Shown piece after piece: positions 50,203-61,319 of a stretch of 64,000 nucleotides of DNA. Each line of letters starts with the position of its first letter. Position 1 is the stretch's first letter. Source of the stretch: Desulfonispora thiosulfatigenes DSM 11270 (lineage in GTDB: Bacteria; Bacillota; Peptococcia; Peptococcales; Desulfonisporaceae); the NCBI RefSeq assembly GCF_900176035.1, contig NZ_FWWT01000022.1, positions 372,001 through 436,000 of the forward strand, read 5' to 3'. The notes beneath the pieces were generated by a model. That model had not been told where the DNA came from. It saw nothing but the letters and a program-made list of their open reading frames with translations, and made no database searches. The position numbers and the translations under genes are program-made.

Positions 50203-51981
50203 TTATTTATTAGTCTTAGGGATATTATCGGTTTTGATGTATAATTCTTTTAATTGTTTATTCGATACTTCAGAAGGTGCATCTGTCATTAAATCTGTAG
50301 CACTTTGAGTTTTTGGAAATGCTATTACGTCTCGTATTGTATCCTTTTTAGACATTAGCATTACTAATCTATCTATACCAAATGCTACCCCACCATGTGG
50401 AGGTACACCATATTCAAATGCATCTAATAAAAATCCAAATTGATTATAAGCTTCTTCAGGTGTAAATCCTAATAAATTAAACATTTTTTCTTGAACTTCT
50501 CTTTTAAAAATACGTATACTTCCTCCACCTATTTCAACACCATTTAATATCATGTCATAAGCCTGTGCTTTTAATTCACCTGGATTACTTTCCATATCCT
50601 CTATACTATCAGCATTTGGAGATGTAAATGGATGATGCATTGCTGTGTATCTCTTAGCTTCCTCATTCCACTCTAATAATGGGAAATCAATAACCCATGA
50701 GAAATTTAATTCTTCATTATCTATTAATCCTAATCTTTTTCCTATTTCAAGTCTTAAATGCCCAAGACTTTCTGCAACAATCATCGGTTTATCTGCTACA
50801 AATAATAATAAATCTCCTGGCTTTGCCTCAAATACATTAATAATATTATTTATTTCATCTTCATTAAAGAATTTAGCTATCGGTGATTTTACTCCTTCAT
50901 CAGTTATAATGAAATATGCTAGTCCCTTAGCACCATAGATGCTTGCAAGTTTTGTTAAATCATCAATATCCTTTCTGGAATATTGACCGCACCCAGTAGC
51001 ATTGATACCTTTTACTTTACCACCACTATTAGTTATTTGGGCAAATACTTTAAAACCACAGTCTTTAACTAAATCAGTAATTTCTTTAAGTTCCATCCCA
51101 AATCTAAGGTCAGGCTTATCAGAACCAAAACGATTAATAGCATCAGTATATGTTATGCGTTTAAAAGGTGTCGCTATTTCTTTTCCTAAACTTTCTTTAA
51201 AGACAAATGCCATCATTTCTTCCATGATTTTTAAAATATCATCTCTATCCATAAAAGACATTTCAATATCTAATTGTGTAAATTCTGGTTGACGATCTGC
51301 TCTTAAATCTTCATCTCTAAAACAACGAGCTATTTGAAAATATTTTTCCATTCCCGCAACCATAAGTATTTGCTTGAAAATCTGTGGTGATTGTGGAAGT
51401 GCAAAAAAATCACCAGGGTTTACACGACTAGGTACTAAATAATCTCTTGCTCCTTCAGGAGTACTCTTGGTTAAAATAGGTGTTTCAATTTCTAAAAATT
51501 CTTTTCTATCTAAAAAGTCGCGGATAGCTTTGATCATTTTATGACGTAAAACAAGTGTATTTTGCATTTCTGGACGTCTTAAATCTAAATATCTATACTT
51601 TAATCTAATCATTTCATCTACTTCAACATTATCATTTATAGCAAAAGGTGGGGTTTTAGATGTGTTAAGTATTTCAAGTTCTGATGCCATTACATCTACA
51701 TAACCTGTAGCTAAATTTTCATTTATAGTTCCTTCTGGGCGAAGAACTACTTTACCCTTGATTGCGATTACATATTCAGTTCTAATTGATTCTGCTAATT
51801 TAAAAGCTTCCTGGTTAATTTCTGGACTAAAAACTACTTGAACTAAACCCGATCTATCTCTTAAATCTGTAAAAATTAATCCCCCATGATCACGTCTTTT
51901 GTTTACCCATCCCATTAACACTACTTCTTTATTAACATCTTCTTTACGTATAGAATTACACTTATTAGTTCTTTTTAACAT
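50203..51981 (-). CDS. aspS: Aspartyl-tRNA synthetase
   Basis: 592 residues, full length for the bacterial type with a GAD insertion. OB-fold anticodon domain at the start ([19 protein letters not shown]), class II motifs [67 protein letters not shown], and at the end [18 protein letters not shown]. Whether it also makes Asp-tRNA-Asn cannot be told from sequence alone. The usual partner hisS is not upstream. Confidence 0.97.
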   Translation of the reverse strand: MLKRTNKCNSIRKEDVNKEVVLMGWVNKRRDHGGLIFTDLRDRSGLVQVVFSPEINQEAFKLAESIRTEYVIAIKGKVVLRPEGTINENLATGYVDVMASELEILNTSKTPPFAINDNVEVDEMIRLKYRYLDLRRPEMQNTLVLRHKMIKAIRDFLDRKEFLEIETPILTKSTPEGARDYLVPSRVNPGDFFALPQSPQIFKQILMVAGMEKYFQIARCFRDEDLRADRQPEFTQLDIEMSFMDRDDILKIMEEMMAFVFKESLGKEIATPFKRITYTDAINRFGSDKPDLRFGMELKEITDLVKDCGFKVFAQITNSGGKVKGINATGCGQYSRKDIDDLTKLASIYGAKGLAYFIITDEGVKSPIAKFFNEDEINNIINVFEAKPGDLLLFVADKPMIVAESLGHLRLEIGKRLGLIDNEELNFSWVIDFPLLEWNEEAKRYTAMHHPFTSPNADSIEDMESNPGELKAQAYDMILNGVEIGGGSIRIFKREVQEKMFNLLGFTPEEAYNQFGFLLDAFEYGVPPHGGVAFGIDRLVMLMSKKDTIRDVIAFPKTQSATDLMTDAPSEVSNKQLKELYIKTDNIPKTNK

Positions 51982-51982
51982 A

Positions 51983-53440
51983 TTACTTAATCTCCCTTCG
52001 ATATAGTTTATAAATTGCTTTGACTTTTTCGGTTATTACTTCATCTATATTTTCAATATAATAAAATAAATCTTTAGGATTATTTTGGTTTTCTAAAGCA
52101 TATTCATCATTAAGTAAAACTTTTGAAGTTGCTCCGACTCCAAGACCCCAAATTGTCTGTCTTTCTTCTATCATTTGAATATTATAGATACAAGGATAAT
52201 CATATTCACAATAACCTATATTCTCTAAATTAGCTATCATTTGTCTTTGTCTGTATAAATAATAAGGAATCAGCCCATTATCATACATTTTTTGTTTAGT
52301 AACTTCTAACATTTCAGCTATCAAATTTTCGTTACTATTCTCCAATAACCCTAAATCGTATTTAGAGGATCTTTTTAGCGATAAAACATGAACAGTCACA
52401 TTATTAGGTCTCAGTTTTGATATTTCATCAAGAGTATATCGTAAACTATCAATATCTTCACCAGGCAGACCTAGGATTATATCCATATTTATAATTTCAA
52501 ATCCAATTTTTTTAGCTAATCTAAATATCTCGATAACTTCATTTGAAGTATGATTACGTCCTATTTCATTTAAAGTTTTATCAACCATTGTTTGTGGATT
52601 AATGCTTATTCTATTTACCCCTAATTCTTTTAAGATTTCAAGTTTCTTTTTATCTATAGTATCAGGTCTACCAGCTTCAAGCGTGAATTCAATAGTTTTA
52701 TTAGTAATCAGTGCAGAGTTTATAACTTTTAACAGTCTATTTAACTGCTTATGAGTAAGAACAGAAGGTGTGCCCCCTCCAATATAGACAGTTTGTACTA
52801 CTATATTATTATTTTTAAGAGCCTCACCAACTTGAATTATCTCTTTTATTAAGCAGTCTAAATAAGTTTCTAGCTTGTTTTCCCACTTTGAAATTATGTA
52901 AGATGGAAAAGAACAATAAGAACATTTAGATGGGCAAAATGGAATACTTATGTATATACTTACATTTACCTTAGCTTCCTTATGAATTAATAAATTATTT
53001 CGTTGAAAGCTAGTAATTTCAATTAAATTTTCTATTTTCTCATCACTTAGCAAATATTCTTTTTTTAAAACACTATAAATTTCAGCGGTATTTAAACCTT
53101 GATCCCATAACCTATGAACTATTTTGGTAGGCCTAATACCTGTCAATATCCCCCATGGGCTATTTTTATATTTTAAAAAACTTGCTAATAATTTATAAAC
53201 ACCAATTTTAACTGCTTTATTTATTTCGCCATTTCCATCATTAATATCAAACTTAAAAGAACAATTGTCTTTTAGGGTACAATATATCTTTTCATTATTT
53301 ACTTTTATCTCCAATAAAATGGCTTTATCTGATGTATTATTTAAAAAATCATCCCAAGTAAGGGTAGGTATAAAAATACGAATAATGTGAAATATAATAT
53401 TTGCGTATTCTCTACTATTTTCCGTTAGAGCAATAATCAT
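51983..53440 (-). CDS. hemZ: HemZ-type radical SAM coproporphyrinogen dehydrogenase-like
   Basis: 485 residues. A long N-terminal region is followed by radical SAM Cys: [14 protein letters not shown] near residue 170, then [16 protein letters not shown] and [18 protein letters not shown]. The C-terminal HemN-like segment has GVGATSKV. The N-terminal extension is typical of HemZ. It would use SAM and an iron-sulfur cluster in oxygen-independent haem synthesis, or another role. The next gene aspS begins after a one-base gap. Confidence 0.88.
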   Translation of the reverse strand: MIIALTENSREYANIIFHIIRIFIPTLTWDDFLNNTSDKAILLEIKVNNEKIYCTLKDNCSFKFDINDGNGEINKAVKIGVYKLLASFLKYKNSPWGILTGIRPTKIVHRLWDQGLNTAEIYSVLKKEYLLSDEKIENLIEITSFQRNNLLIHKEAKVNVSIYISIPFCPSKCSYCSFPSYIISKWENKLETYLDCLIKEIIQVGEALKNNNIVVQTVYIGGGTPSVLTHKQLNRLLKVINSALITNKTIEFTLEAGRPDTIDKKKLEILKELGVNRISINPQTMVDKTLNEIGRNHTSNEVIEIFRLAKKIGFEIINMDIILGLPGEDIDSLRYTLDEISKLRPNNVTVHVLSLKRSSKYDLGLLENSNENLIAEMLEVTKQKMYDNGLIPYYLYRQRQMIANLENIGYCEYDYPCIYNIQMIEERQTIWGLGVGATSKVLLNDEYALENQNNPKDLFYYIENIDEVITEKVKAIYKLYRREIK

Positions 53441-53452
53441 AAAATTACCTAC

Positions 53453-54079
53453 TTATTTTATATAAAGATTTATTTGTTTTTCTAAACCTATGCTGCTTTT
53501 AGGTCCATGTCCAGGATAAATTGTTACATCATCTGGTAATACTAATAATTTTTCTTTAATTGACTTTATAATCTCTTCATAATCTCCACCTTCAAAATCT
53601 GTTCGCCCAATTGAACCATAAAATAAAGTATCCCCTGTAATACAAATTTTATTTTTTTCATTATATAGACAGATTCCTCCTGGAGAATGACCCGGAGTAT
53701 GAAGAACTTTTAACCCTAAATTACCAAATTTAATTAAGTCATTATCTTTTAATGAAACATCTGCTTTTAATCCTTCTTTAGTATTGCCCATATAGAAAGA
53801 TAAATTAAGTTTAGGATCGATAAGCATTTCATAATCGTCTTCATGAACTAGCAAATCACAATTAAGAGCTTTTTTAATTTCTTCATTACTTCCAATATGA
53901 TCATAGTGGCCGTGAGTGTTAATGATATATTTAATGTTTATGTTTTTATCATTAATAACATCTAAAATTCGCTCACCTTCATCACCTGGGTCTATAACTA
54001 CACCTTCTTTAGTAGTTTTACAGTTTAAAATATAACAATTAGCTCCTAAACTCCCTACCGGTAAAATTTCAATATCCAT
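53453..54079 (-). CDS. Metallo-beta-lactamase fold hydrolase (glyoxalase II-like)
   Basis: 208 residues. Zinc motif INTHGHYDHIGS (HxHxDH), HTPGHSPGG, GDTLFYGSIGRTDF and GHGPKSS. It belongs to the YqgX/GloB-like group of hydroxyacylglutathione hydrolase relatives; the substrate is not known. In many Firmicutes it lies between dtd and hemZ, as here. Confidence 0.85.
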   Translation of the reverse strand: MDIEILPVGSLGANCYILNCKTTKEGVVIDPGDEGERILDVINDKNINIKYIINTHGHYDHIGSNEEIKKALNCDLLVHEDDYEMLIDPKLNLSFYMGNTKEGLKADVSLKDNDLIKFGNLGLKVLHTPGHSPGGICLYNEKNKICITGDTLFYGSIGRTDFEGGDYEEIIKSIKEKLLVLPDDVTIYPGHGPKSSIGLEKQINLYIK

Positions 54080-54088
54080 ATATACCTC

Positions 54089-54538
54089 CTAAAATAGTTT
54101 TTTACTATCTAGCATTATTGTAACGGGTCCATCATTAACTAGTTCTACCTCCATATGCGCACCAAAAACACCTTTTTCTACATTTAGTTCATTTTGAGAT
54201 AAAAACTCATTAAATTTATTATAAATCTGTTCTGCTTGAATAGGTCTTCCTGCGTCCATGAAATTTGGTCTCCTACCTTTTCGACAATCTCCATATAAGG
54301 TAAATTGTGAAATAGATAATATTTTATAGTTTTTATCTACAACAGAATAATTTAGCTTTCCCTCTTCATCTTCAAATATCCTTAAATTAGCAATCTTTTC
54401 CGCTAAATATTTAGCATCTTGTTCAGTATCATCATGAGTAACACCAACTAAAATTAATAATCCTTCTTGAATTGATCCAACAACCTTAGAATCAACTTTA
54501 ACTGAAGATTTACTTACTCTTTGTATAACAGCTCTCAT
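54089..54538 (-). CDS. dtd: D-aminoacyl-tRNA deacylase
   Basis: 149 residues. [16 protein letters not shown] at the start, [16 protein letters not shown] in the middle and [12 protein letters not shown] at the end, the two cross-subunit motifs of Dtd. It frees tRNA from D-amino acids and mischarged Gly. It lies immediately downstream of rel, as in Firmicutes. Confidence 0.95.
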   Translation of the reverse strand: MRAVIQRVSKSSVKVDSKVVGSIQEGLLILVGVTHDDTEQDAKYLAEKIANLRIFEDEEGKLNYSVVDKNYKILSISQFTLYGDCRKGRRPNFMDAGRPIQAEQIYNKFNEFLSQNELNVEKGVFGAHMEVELVNDGPVTIMLDSKKLF

Positions 54539-54558
54539 TTATTTTAATTCCTTTCTTA

Positions 54559-56745
54559 CTATGATTTTGCAGGCGCAGGTGTTATACGTTGTACCTCAAC
54601 TACATCTTTTACTCTTCTTATTTTTTCAATTAATATATTTAGTTCTTCTAAGTTATTAACGCTAACTTTCACATCAATATAAGCATAGCCCCTTTTTACC
54701 CTAGCATTGATTCCATTAATATGAGTTCTTGAATCTCCAATAATTAACATTACCTCCGAGGTTAATCTTAACCTATCAAGAGCAACTATCTTAATTTCAA
54801 CTTGAAAATTAGACTTCTTAACTTCATCCCAAGCAGCTTCTAATAATCTTTCAGGTTCTTCAATTTTATAAACTTTAACATTTGGACAATCTTCCCGATG
54901 AATTGAAACTCCTCGTCCTCTAGTAATAAATCCTATAATTTTATCCCCTGGTAATGGATTACAACATCTTGAGAATCTTACCAATACATTATCAATACCC
55001 TTAATTCTCACGCCTTGAGAATTTTGATTTGACGAAAGCTTTTGCGGTTGCTTTACAACTAATAATTCATTGGTATCAATAATTTTAGTTTCTTTGCCAT
55101 ATTCATCTTTTAACTTTAAAATAACCTGAGCAGATGTTACAGCACCATCACCGATTGCTACTAAAAGATCTTCATTATTATTAAAGCCTAATTTTTTAGC
55201 AATGTTACTTAATTTATCAGGTTTAGTAAGGGTATTTTCATCTAGCCCTTGTTTTCGTAATTCTTTTTCTAAAGTTTCTTTTCCCCTAATATAGTTAACT
55301 TCTCGTTTTTCACGTTTAAACCATTGTCTAATTTTATTTTTAGCTTGAGAACTTTTGACCATCTTTATCCAGTCCCGACTTGGACCATTCGCTTGCTTTG
55401 TTGTTAGGACTTCAACTATATCACCTGTTTTTAATTCATAATCTAAAGGAACAATTCGACTATTAACTTTACTACCGATACAACTATGTCCTATTTCTGT
55501 ATGTACCCTATAGGCAAAGTCAATAGGGGTTGACCCTGCGGGTAATTCATATACATCACCTTTAGGAGAAAATATAAATACTAAATCTGTAAATAAATCT
55601 AATTTTAGCGTTTCCATAAATTCTTTAGGGTCTTGTAACTCATTTTGTAACTCTTTAATTTGCTTTAGCCATGTTAATTGATCCCCGACTTGAGTTTTTT
55701 GCTTTGAAGCTTCTTTATATAGCCAGTGAGCAGCAATCCCGTATTCTGCAGTACGATGCATATCCCAGGTTCTAATTTGAATTTCAAGAGGATTACCTTT
55801 AGGGCCTATAACGCTTGTATGTAAAGATTGATACAAGTTAGGTTTTGGCATAGCGATATAATCTTTAAATCTCCCAGGTATAGGTTTCCATAATGTATGA
55901 ATAATTCCTAGTGTACCGTAGCAATCTTTAACACTATTTACAATAATCCTAATAGCTATTAGATCATATATTTCATTAAGATCCTTACCCTTTTTCTCCA
56001 TCTTCACATATATACTATAAAAATGTTTAGGTCTTCCACTTATATCAGCTTCAATATTTGCTTTATTAGTTATTTCATCGTTCAAAGTTTCAATTACTCT
56101 ATTAATGAATTCTTCTCTTTCTTTTCGTTTCATGGATATTTGCTCAACTAAATAATAATACTTTTCAGGCTCTAAATACCGTAAAGAAAGGTCATCTAAC
56201 TCCCACTTAATTTTAAAAATACCTAAACGAGATGCTAGTGGAGAAAATATTTCTAAGGTTTCTTTGGCTATTTCTCTTTGCTTCCAGAAACTTTGATGTT
56301 TTAAGGTACGCATATTATGAAGTCTATCAGCTAGTTTAATAAGCATAACTCTAATATCTTTAGACATAGCTAAAAACATTTTTCGATAACTTTCAATTTG
56401 TCTTAATTCTTTAGATTTGTATTCTATGCGACTTAATTTTGTTACTCCATCAACTAATAAAGCAATTTCATCGCCAAATTTATTTTCTATTTCCTTGATA
56501 TCAATATCTGTATCTTCAACTACATCATGTAATAAACCCGCAGCTATGGTTGCAGCATCTAAACCTAGACTAGCCAAAATATGTGCAATTGCTAAAGGAT
56601 GGGTTATATATGGTTCTCCTGAGTTACGTAATTGACCTTCATGAGCATCTTTAGCATAGTTATATGCTCTTTTAATTAATTCTACATCTGCTTTAGAATT
56701 GTTCTGCAAAACTTGAGTAAGTAATTCTTGTATAGGCATATTCAT
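54559..56745 (-). CDS. rel: Bifunctional (p)ppGpp synthetase/hydrolase Rel
   Basis: 728 residues. Hydrolase HD domain: GEPYITHPLAIAHILASLGLD and AGLLHDVVEDT. Synthetase: RPKHFYSIYVKMEKKGKD and GRFKDYIAMPKPNLYQSLHT. A TGS domain follows (FIFSPKGDVYELPAGSTPIDFAY), then a zinc-finger region (CCNPLPGDKIIGF) and a C-terminal ACT. Both active sites look intact. An ATG two codons later (56739) is also possible as start. The apt gene usually ahead of rel is absent; recJ precedes it directly. Confidence 0.96.
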   Translation of the reverse strand: MNMPIQELLTQVLQNNSKADVELIKRAYNYAKDAHEGQLRNSGEPYITHPLAIAHILASLGLDAATIAAGLLHDVVEDTDIDIKEIENKFGDEIALLVDGVTKLSRIEYKSKELRQIESYRKMFLAMSKDIRVMLIKLADRLHNMRTLKHQSFWKQREIAKETLEIFSPLASRLGIFKIKWELDDLSLRYLEPEKYYYLVEQISMKRKEREEFINRVIETLNDEITNKANIEADISGRPKHFYSIYVKMEKKGKDLNEIYDLIAIRIIVNSVKDCYGTLGIIHTLWKPIPGRFKDYIAMPKPNLYQSLHTSVIGPKGNPLEIQIRTWDMHRTAEYGIAAHWLYKEASKQKTQVGDQLTWLKQIKELQNELQDPKEFMETLKLDLFTDLVFIFSPKGDVYELPAGSTPIDFAYRVHTEIGHSCIGSKVNSRIVPLDYELKTGDIVEVLTTKQANGPSRDWIKMVKSSQAKNKIRQWFKREKREVNYIRGKETLEKELRKQGLDENTLTKPDKLSNIAKKLGFNNNEDLLVAIGDGAVTSAQVILKLKDEYGKETKIIDTNELLVVKQPQKLSSNQNSQGVRIKGIDNVLVRFSRCCNPLPGDKIIGFITRGRGVSIHREDCPNVKVYKIEEPERLLEAAWDEVKKSNFQVEIKIVALDRLRLTSEVMLIIGDSRTHINGINARVKRGYAYIDVKVSVNNLEELNILIEKIRRVKDVVEVQRITPAPAKS

Positions 56746-56756
56746 CCATCCTTTTT

Positions 56757-59321
56757 CTAGGAACTTAGATATTCTATAACTTTATCGTAATTTAGAAAAG
56801 CTATTTTTAACATTTCATCAAATTCTAATCTTTCTTTGACTCCTTGCCTAAAACTTAAAGAATTCTCTAAGTTAACTTTAGGAGGATTTTCTTTTAACTC
56901 AATACATTTATCATTTACTTCAACTTTGTTTCGTATTAATTCAAGTTCTTCTAAAATATCTAACCAGATAATCATACTTTTTTCACTTAAAGATTCTATC
57001 TCATATATCTTACCCCATTTAATAATATCTTGATAAGTTATAAGAGAATTGTTACTATTTTGAGCAATTTTTTTAAGTAAAAGATAAAATTTACCTAGTG
57101 TTTTTCTATCAGGAGCTTTTTCTCTTAAAAATAGGTCATTTTCTTTAGAGTCATTTTTAGTATAAAGTAAATGCATTTGAACTGATAACTCATCTTTTGC
57201 TAAAAATGAATATATCTGCTGAAGTTCAGCCTTAGAAAATGGCAAATCGTATATTATAAAAGCATACTTAACTAAATAATTTAAGTTATGGACCAAATGA
57301 TTTGTGGTAATCAGAACATTTAAATTATCTTTTTCTAAATTATCCTCAATATGCTCACTTATATCAGATTTCAAGACCTCGGGATAATATTCAATTTTAT
57401 CTTTAAAATCTGGCAATTCATTTTTCAATTTAGCTACTAGATTAAAAGCATTTTGCTGTGTATTTGTCTTAATTATTAGCTTTTCTTGTGCTAAAATTAA
57501 ATTTTTCACATAGTTTATTTTATCACTACAATTTCTAGAGTCAATTATTTTAAAGTTTGGACTGTAAGAAGTATTAGAATCCTCTAAAAGTGCTAATTTT
57601 TTATAAGGATTATCAAGTTCCTCAAAAGATTTAATATCTTTTAATAAAAGCTGTAAACTTGTTTTACCTCTCCACTCATTCCTATCTAAAGTAAAAGCTA
57701 AATCAAGTAAATAACTATCATTAATAATATCTTCATAATCACTCATGTTAAATCCTAATGACTCCCAGGGTTCATTATTTAGATTAAACTGCACTTTAAT
57801 ATGTCTTCCATCACTACCAAGTTTGGTGATTTTAACAGGTTTAATTCCTCTAATAGCAAAAACGGGCCTAGGATTAGAGTGCCCATAAGGCTCAAGCTGT
57901 TGTAATTGCTTATATACATCTAGGTTAACTTCACTGAGATTAATTGCAGAGTCTATTTTTAATTTTTGCTTAAAATCTTCAGGTGCTAAATTTGAAAAAG
58001 CATATTCGTTAATTTTAAAAATAAATTTAGGTATATTTTCTACTTTTAAACTAAGTCCAGCTGCTTGGCTATGACCTCCAAACTGTGTTAATAATTCCTG
58101 ACACTGCATCAATGCTTGATGCAAATGAAAATTTGAAATGCTTCTCCCAGAACCTTTAGCAATACCATCTTTAAAACTTAATAAAATAGTAGGTAAATAA
58201 TATTTTTCTACTAATCTTGAAGCCACAATACCAATAACTCCTGAATGCCAATTTTCCGAACCCAAAACTAAAACTGCAGTTTTTTCTTTATCTAAAGACT
58301 CTGCCATTTCTATAGCTTCTTTCATTATTTGTGCTTCTATGTCTTGACGCTCTTGATTTTTAATATTCAGATCCTCTGCAATTAGAAGAGCTTCTTTTTC
58401 ATCACTTGATAATAATAATTTAACCCCTAACGATGCATCATCCAGTCTACCACAAGCATTTAAACGTGGAGCAATACCAAAACCTACTTGTCCAGATGAA
58501 ACCTTTTGAAAATCTATTTTAGCGACCTCACACAATGCCTTTATCCCAGGTCTTAAACCAAGTTTAATTTGCTCCATTCCTTCTCTAACCAAAATCCTAT
58601 TTTCATCTTTTAGAGCTACTATATCTGCGATAGTACCCAGTGCAACTAAATCAAGATATTTACTAATTTCTTGTTCCTTTAATTCTGGTAATATGCGTGA
58701 CAAACCATGGATTAGTTTAAACGCTACCCCCACTCCTGATAAATTACTCCAAGGGACACCTTCGTCATCTAAGACCGGGTTTACGATAGTACAAGGAGGA
58801 ATGGAGTTACCAATTTGATGATGATCTGTAATAATAAATTTTAGACCGAGCTCCATTGCTTTGGATACTTCCTCTACAGCAGTTATACCACAATCAACAG
58901 TTATTATTAAATCTACTCCATTTTCTTTCATCTTAGCTAAGGCTTCATAATTTAATCCATAGCCTTCTTCTAAACGATTTGGAATATAGTAGTCTACTGA
59001 CACTTGTAAAGAAGTTAAAAACTCAACTAATAATGCTGTGCTTGTAATTCCATCTACGTCATAATCGCCATAAATCATAATTTTATCTTTATTTAAAATT
59101 GATTCTCTGATTTGCTCACAAGCTTCTTTTACACCTAGCATATAAAGGGGATCTGATAATTTACTGATATCTGCCTCTAAAAAGTTTTTTGCTTTATGGT
59201 AATCTGTATATCCTCTTTCAGCCAATATGTTTGCTACTATTGGTGAGATATTAAGTTTTCTTGCTAGGTCATTTATATTTTGTTTATTATTCTTAATGTT
59301 CCATATTTTTCGTTTAATCAA
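56757..59321 (-). CDS. recJ: Single-stranded-DNA-specific exonuclease RecJ
   Basis: 854 residues. DHH motifs: KIMIYGDYDVDGITSTALL, FIITDHHQIGN, LVALGTIADIVAL, GFGIAPRLNACGRL. DHHA1: SGRSISNFHLHQAL and FGGHSQAAGLSL. An OB domain and a long C-terminal part follow, as in Bacillus-type RecJ. It acts in end resection and base excision repair. Confidence 0.96.
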   Translation of the reverse strand: MIKRKIWNIKNNKQNINDLARKLNISPIVANILAERGYTDYHKAKNFLEADISKLSDPLYMLGVKEACEQIRESILNKDKIMIYGDYDVDGITSTALLVEFLTSLQVSVDYYIPNRLEEGYGLNYEALAKMKENGVDLIITVDCGITAVEEVSKAMELGLKFIITDHHQIGNSIPPCTIVNPVLDDEGVPWSNLSGVGVAFKLIHGLSRILPELKEQEISKYLDLVALGTIADIVALKDENRILVREGMEQIKLGLRPGIKALCEVAKIDFQKVSSGQVGFGIAPRLNACGRLDDASLGVKLLLSSDEKEALLIAEDLNIKNQERQDIEAQIMKEAIEMAESLDKEKTAVLVLGSENWHSGVIGIVASRLVEKYYLPTILLSFKDGIAKGSGRSISNFHLHQALMQCQELLTQFGGHSQAAGLSLKVENIPKFIFKINEYAFSNLAPEDFKQKLKIDSAINLSEVNLDVYKQLQQLEPYGHSNPRPVFAIRGIKPVKITKLGSDGRHIKVQFNLNNEPWESLGFNMSDYEDIINDSYLLDLAFTLDRNEWRGKTSLQLLLKDIKSFEELDNPYKKLALLEDSNTSYSPNFKIIDSRNCSDKINYVKNLILAQEKLIIKTNTQQNAFNLVAKLKNELPDFKDKIEYYPEVLKSDISEHIEDNLEKDNLNVLITTNHLVHNLNYLVKYAFIIYDLPFSKAELQQIYSFLAKDELSVQMHLLYTKNDSKENDLFLREKAPDRKTLGKFYLLLKKIAQNSNNSLITYQDIIKWGKIYEIESLSEKSMIIWLDILEELELIRNKVEVNDKCIELKENPPKVNLENSLSFRQGVKERLEFDEMLKIAFLNYDKVIEYLSS

Positions 59322-59336
59322 AACTTTACCTCCATC

Positions 59337-59371
59337 AAAAAATTTCCCAAGTTATTATCTTGGGAAATTTT
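59337..59371 (-). terminator. Terminator after CDF transporter
   Basis: AAAATTTCCCAAG pairs with CTTGGGAAATTTT around a seven-base loop, with T on the minus strand. Confidence 0.85.
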
Positions 59372-60302
59372 AATCTTTTTTCATTTTTCCTAAATAAGGA
59401 CACCCTTTCCCCTCTGAGCTATTACAGTCTTCATTTTTCATAATGACATCGGTACATGGTTCTGCATGAATCAAACAATGACAATACGTATATTTTGTCT
59501 TTAAATTTTCTTCTATTTCACTACAAACCGCGTGAACTTTTTCTATAGACCATTTTTTAGGCACCACTAAATGTAAATCTATATGTATTTCAGATCCAGA
59601 TTTGCGTGTTCTAAGAGAGTGAAATTCAATAAAACTAGCTGAATGCTGGATTAATATTTCTCTTATTGCCTGTTCTTCTTCTTCATCTAAGCTAGAATCT
59701 ACTAAAGGATTAAATGCTCTTTTAGTTATTTCAATAGCTTCTTTCATAATAAATAAAGCAACTATTATTGCTATTAAAGGATCAATAAAAAACCATTTAG
59801 TAAAATACATAATAACTATACCAAGTAATACACCTAAAGAAGTATAGACATCTGTACGCAAATGTAGTGCGTCAGCTTCTAAAGCTATCGAATCTTCACT
59901 AATACTAACTTTATAAAGGTGGGAGGAAACTATATAATTCAGTAATGCACTTATTCCCATAACAATAATACCTAAACTAAAACCTTGCATTTGACCACCT
60001 TGGAAGAACTTATGAAGGGACTCATAAATAATCCATAGAGCAGCTACAAAAATCAATAAAGCTTCAATTGTTCCTGAAACATTCTCATATTTTCCATGAC
60101 CAAAGTGATGATCTTCATCTGCAGGCTTATTTGCAATTCGAATTGCAAAAAAGGCTATTAAGCTTGCTACTAAATCCAATCCCGAATGAATGGCTTCAGA
60201 TAAAATACTAACAGAGTTTGTAAAAATACCTACAAATAATTTTAACGTTGTTAATAAACTATTTGATAAAATTGATAATAAAGCAGCCCTACTTTTTACT
60301 TC
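59370..60302 (-). CDS. Cation diffusion facilitator metal transporter
   Basis: About 310 residues from GTG 60302, chosen because AAGGGAG lies eight bases upstream. Six membrane helices are seen, with a metal site in helix II (SEAIHSGLDLVASL) and helix V (ALEADALHLRTDVYTSLG), and a histidine loop (ADEDHHFGHGKYEN). The cytoplasmic ZT-dimer domain ends with a Cys-rich tail (CNSSEGKGCPYLG). It exports Zn, Fe or Mn; the metal is not fixed by sequence. Confidence 0.9.
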   Translation of the reverse strand, partial: EVKSRAALLSILSNSLLTTLKLFVGIFTNSVSILSEAIHSGLDLVASLIAFFAIRIANKPADEDHHFGHGKYENVSGTIEALLIFVAALWIIYESLHKFFQGGQMQGFSLGIIVMGISALLNYIVSSHLYKVSISEDSIALEADALHLRTDVYTSLGVLLGIVIMYFTKWFFIDPLIAIIVALFIMKEAIEITKRAFNPLVDSSLDEEEEQAIREILIQHSASFIEFHSLRTRKSGSEIHIDLHLVVPKKWSIEKVHAVCSEIEENLKTKYTYCHCLIHAEPCTDVIMKNEDCNSSEGKGCPYLGKMKKD

Positions 60303-60421
60303 CACAAAATTTTCTCCCTTCAACTTATCTAACTAATTCTATCATATTTACGAGGTTTATATGCCTTAGTTTATAATATTATATTATGTTAAAGTAAATG
60401 ATAAATATTTATTAGAATTTA

Positions 60422-60452
60422 AAAAAGTCTCAGCATATTGCTGAGACTTTTT
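60422..60452 (-). terminator. Terminator after secF
   Basis: AAGTCTCAGCA pairs with TGCTGAGACTT around a three-base loop, with T runs on both sides. Confidence 0.85.
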
Positions 60453-60454
60453 TA

Positions 60455-61303
60455 TTATTTCTTTAATCCTTTAAACTCAAACCAACAAGGACTAGCTATA
60501 AATATAGAAGAATATGCACCGATTGATATTCCTATAATTAAAGTTAATGCAAAGATTTTAGTTGTTGCACCACCAAGGACAAACAAAGCAACTAAAGTAA
60601 ATAAGGTAGTTAAAACTGTATTTATCGAACGTGATAAAGTTTGTATGATACTATCATTGGTAATTTTTTCAAGGCTTTCTTTTTTAACAATCCTCAAGTT
60701 TTCTCGTATACGGTCAAAAATAACAATAGTATCATTAATAGAATAACCAATAATAGTTAAAATAGCAGCTATAAAAGTAATATCTACTTCAATTTTAAAT
60801 AAAGAAAAAATACCTACTGTAAATAAAACATCGTGTATTAATGCAATAATCGCTGCTAAGGCAAATTTAAATTCAAATCTAATCGTGATATAAATTACCA
60901 TTAATATTATTGCAATTACCAGAGATAATATGCCATTTTTTCTTAACTCTTTTCCAATTACAGGTCCTACCTTTTCACTACTAAGAACTTCCATCTTTCC
61001 AATATCATCTTGCAATTTAGTTTTTATTTCTGCTAATTTGCTTTCCTCAAGTGATTCTTTCGTTTTAATGACAAAAATATTATTATCTGATCCTTGAATT
61101 TGTGCATCATCTAAATCAAATGCTTTTAATGATTCCCTAATATTTTTGGTACTTGTTTGCTCACCAAACTGTACACTTAATGTATTACCACCAATAAAAT
61201 CTATACCAAAATTAAGTCCATTGATAAATAATGATAATAAACTAACTATAATTATTATCGCAGAAACAGTAAAAGGTATTTTCCTTTTTCCAATAAAATC
61301 CAT
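60455..61303 (-). CDS. secF: Protein translocase subunit SecF
   Basis: About 282 residues from ATG 61303 (GGAGGGA upstream). Six membrane helices; GLNFGIDFIGGNTL at the first loop, and SINDTIVIFDRIREN plus SINTVLTTLFTLVALFVLGG as SecF signatures. With SecD it uses the proton gradient to pull exported proteins across the membrane. It lies directly after secD. Confidence 0.95.
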   Translation of the reverse strand: MDFIGKRKIPFTVSAIIIIVSLLSLFINGLNFGIDFIGGNTLSVQFGEQTSTKNIRESLKAFDLDDAQIQGSDNNIFVIKTKESLEESKLAEIKTKLQDDIGKMEVLSSEKVGPVIGKELRKNGILSLVIAIILMVIYITIRFEFKFALAAIIALIHDVLFTVGIFSLFKIEVDITFIAAILTIIGYSINDTIVIFDRIRENLRIVKKESLEKITNDSIIQTLSRSINTVLTTLFTLVALFVLGGATTKIFALTLIIGISIGAYSSIFIASPCWFEFKGLKK

Positions 61304-61319
61304 GTTTTTTCCCTCCGAT

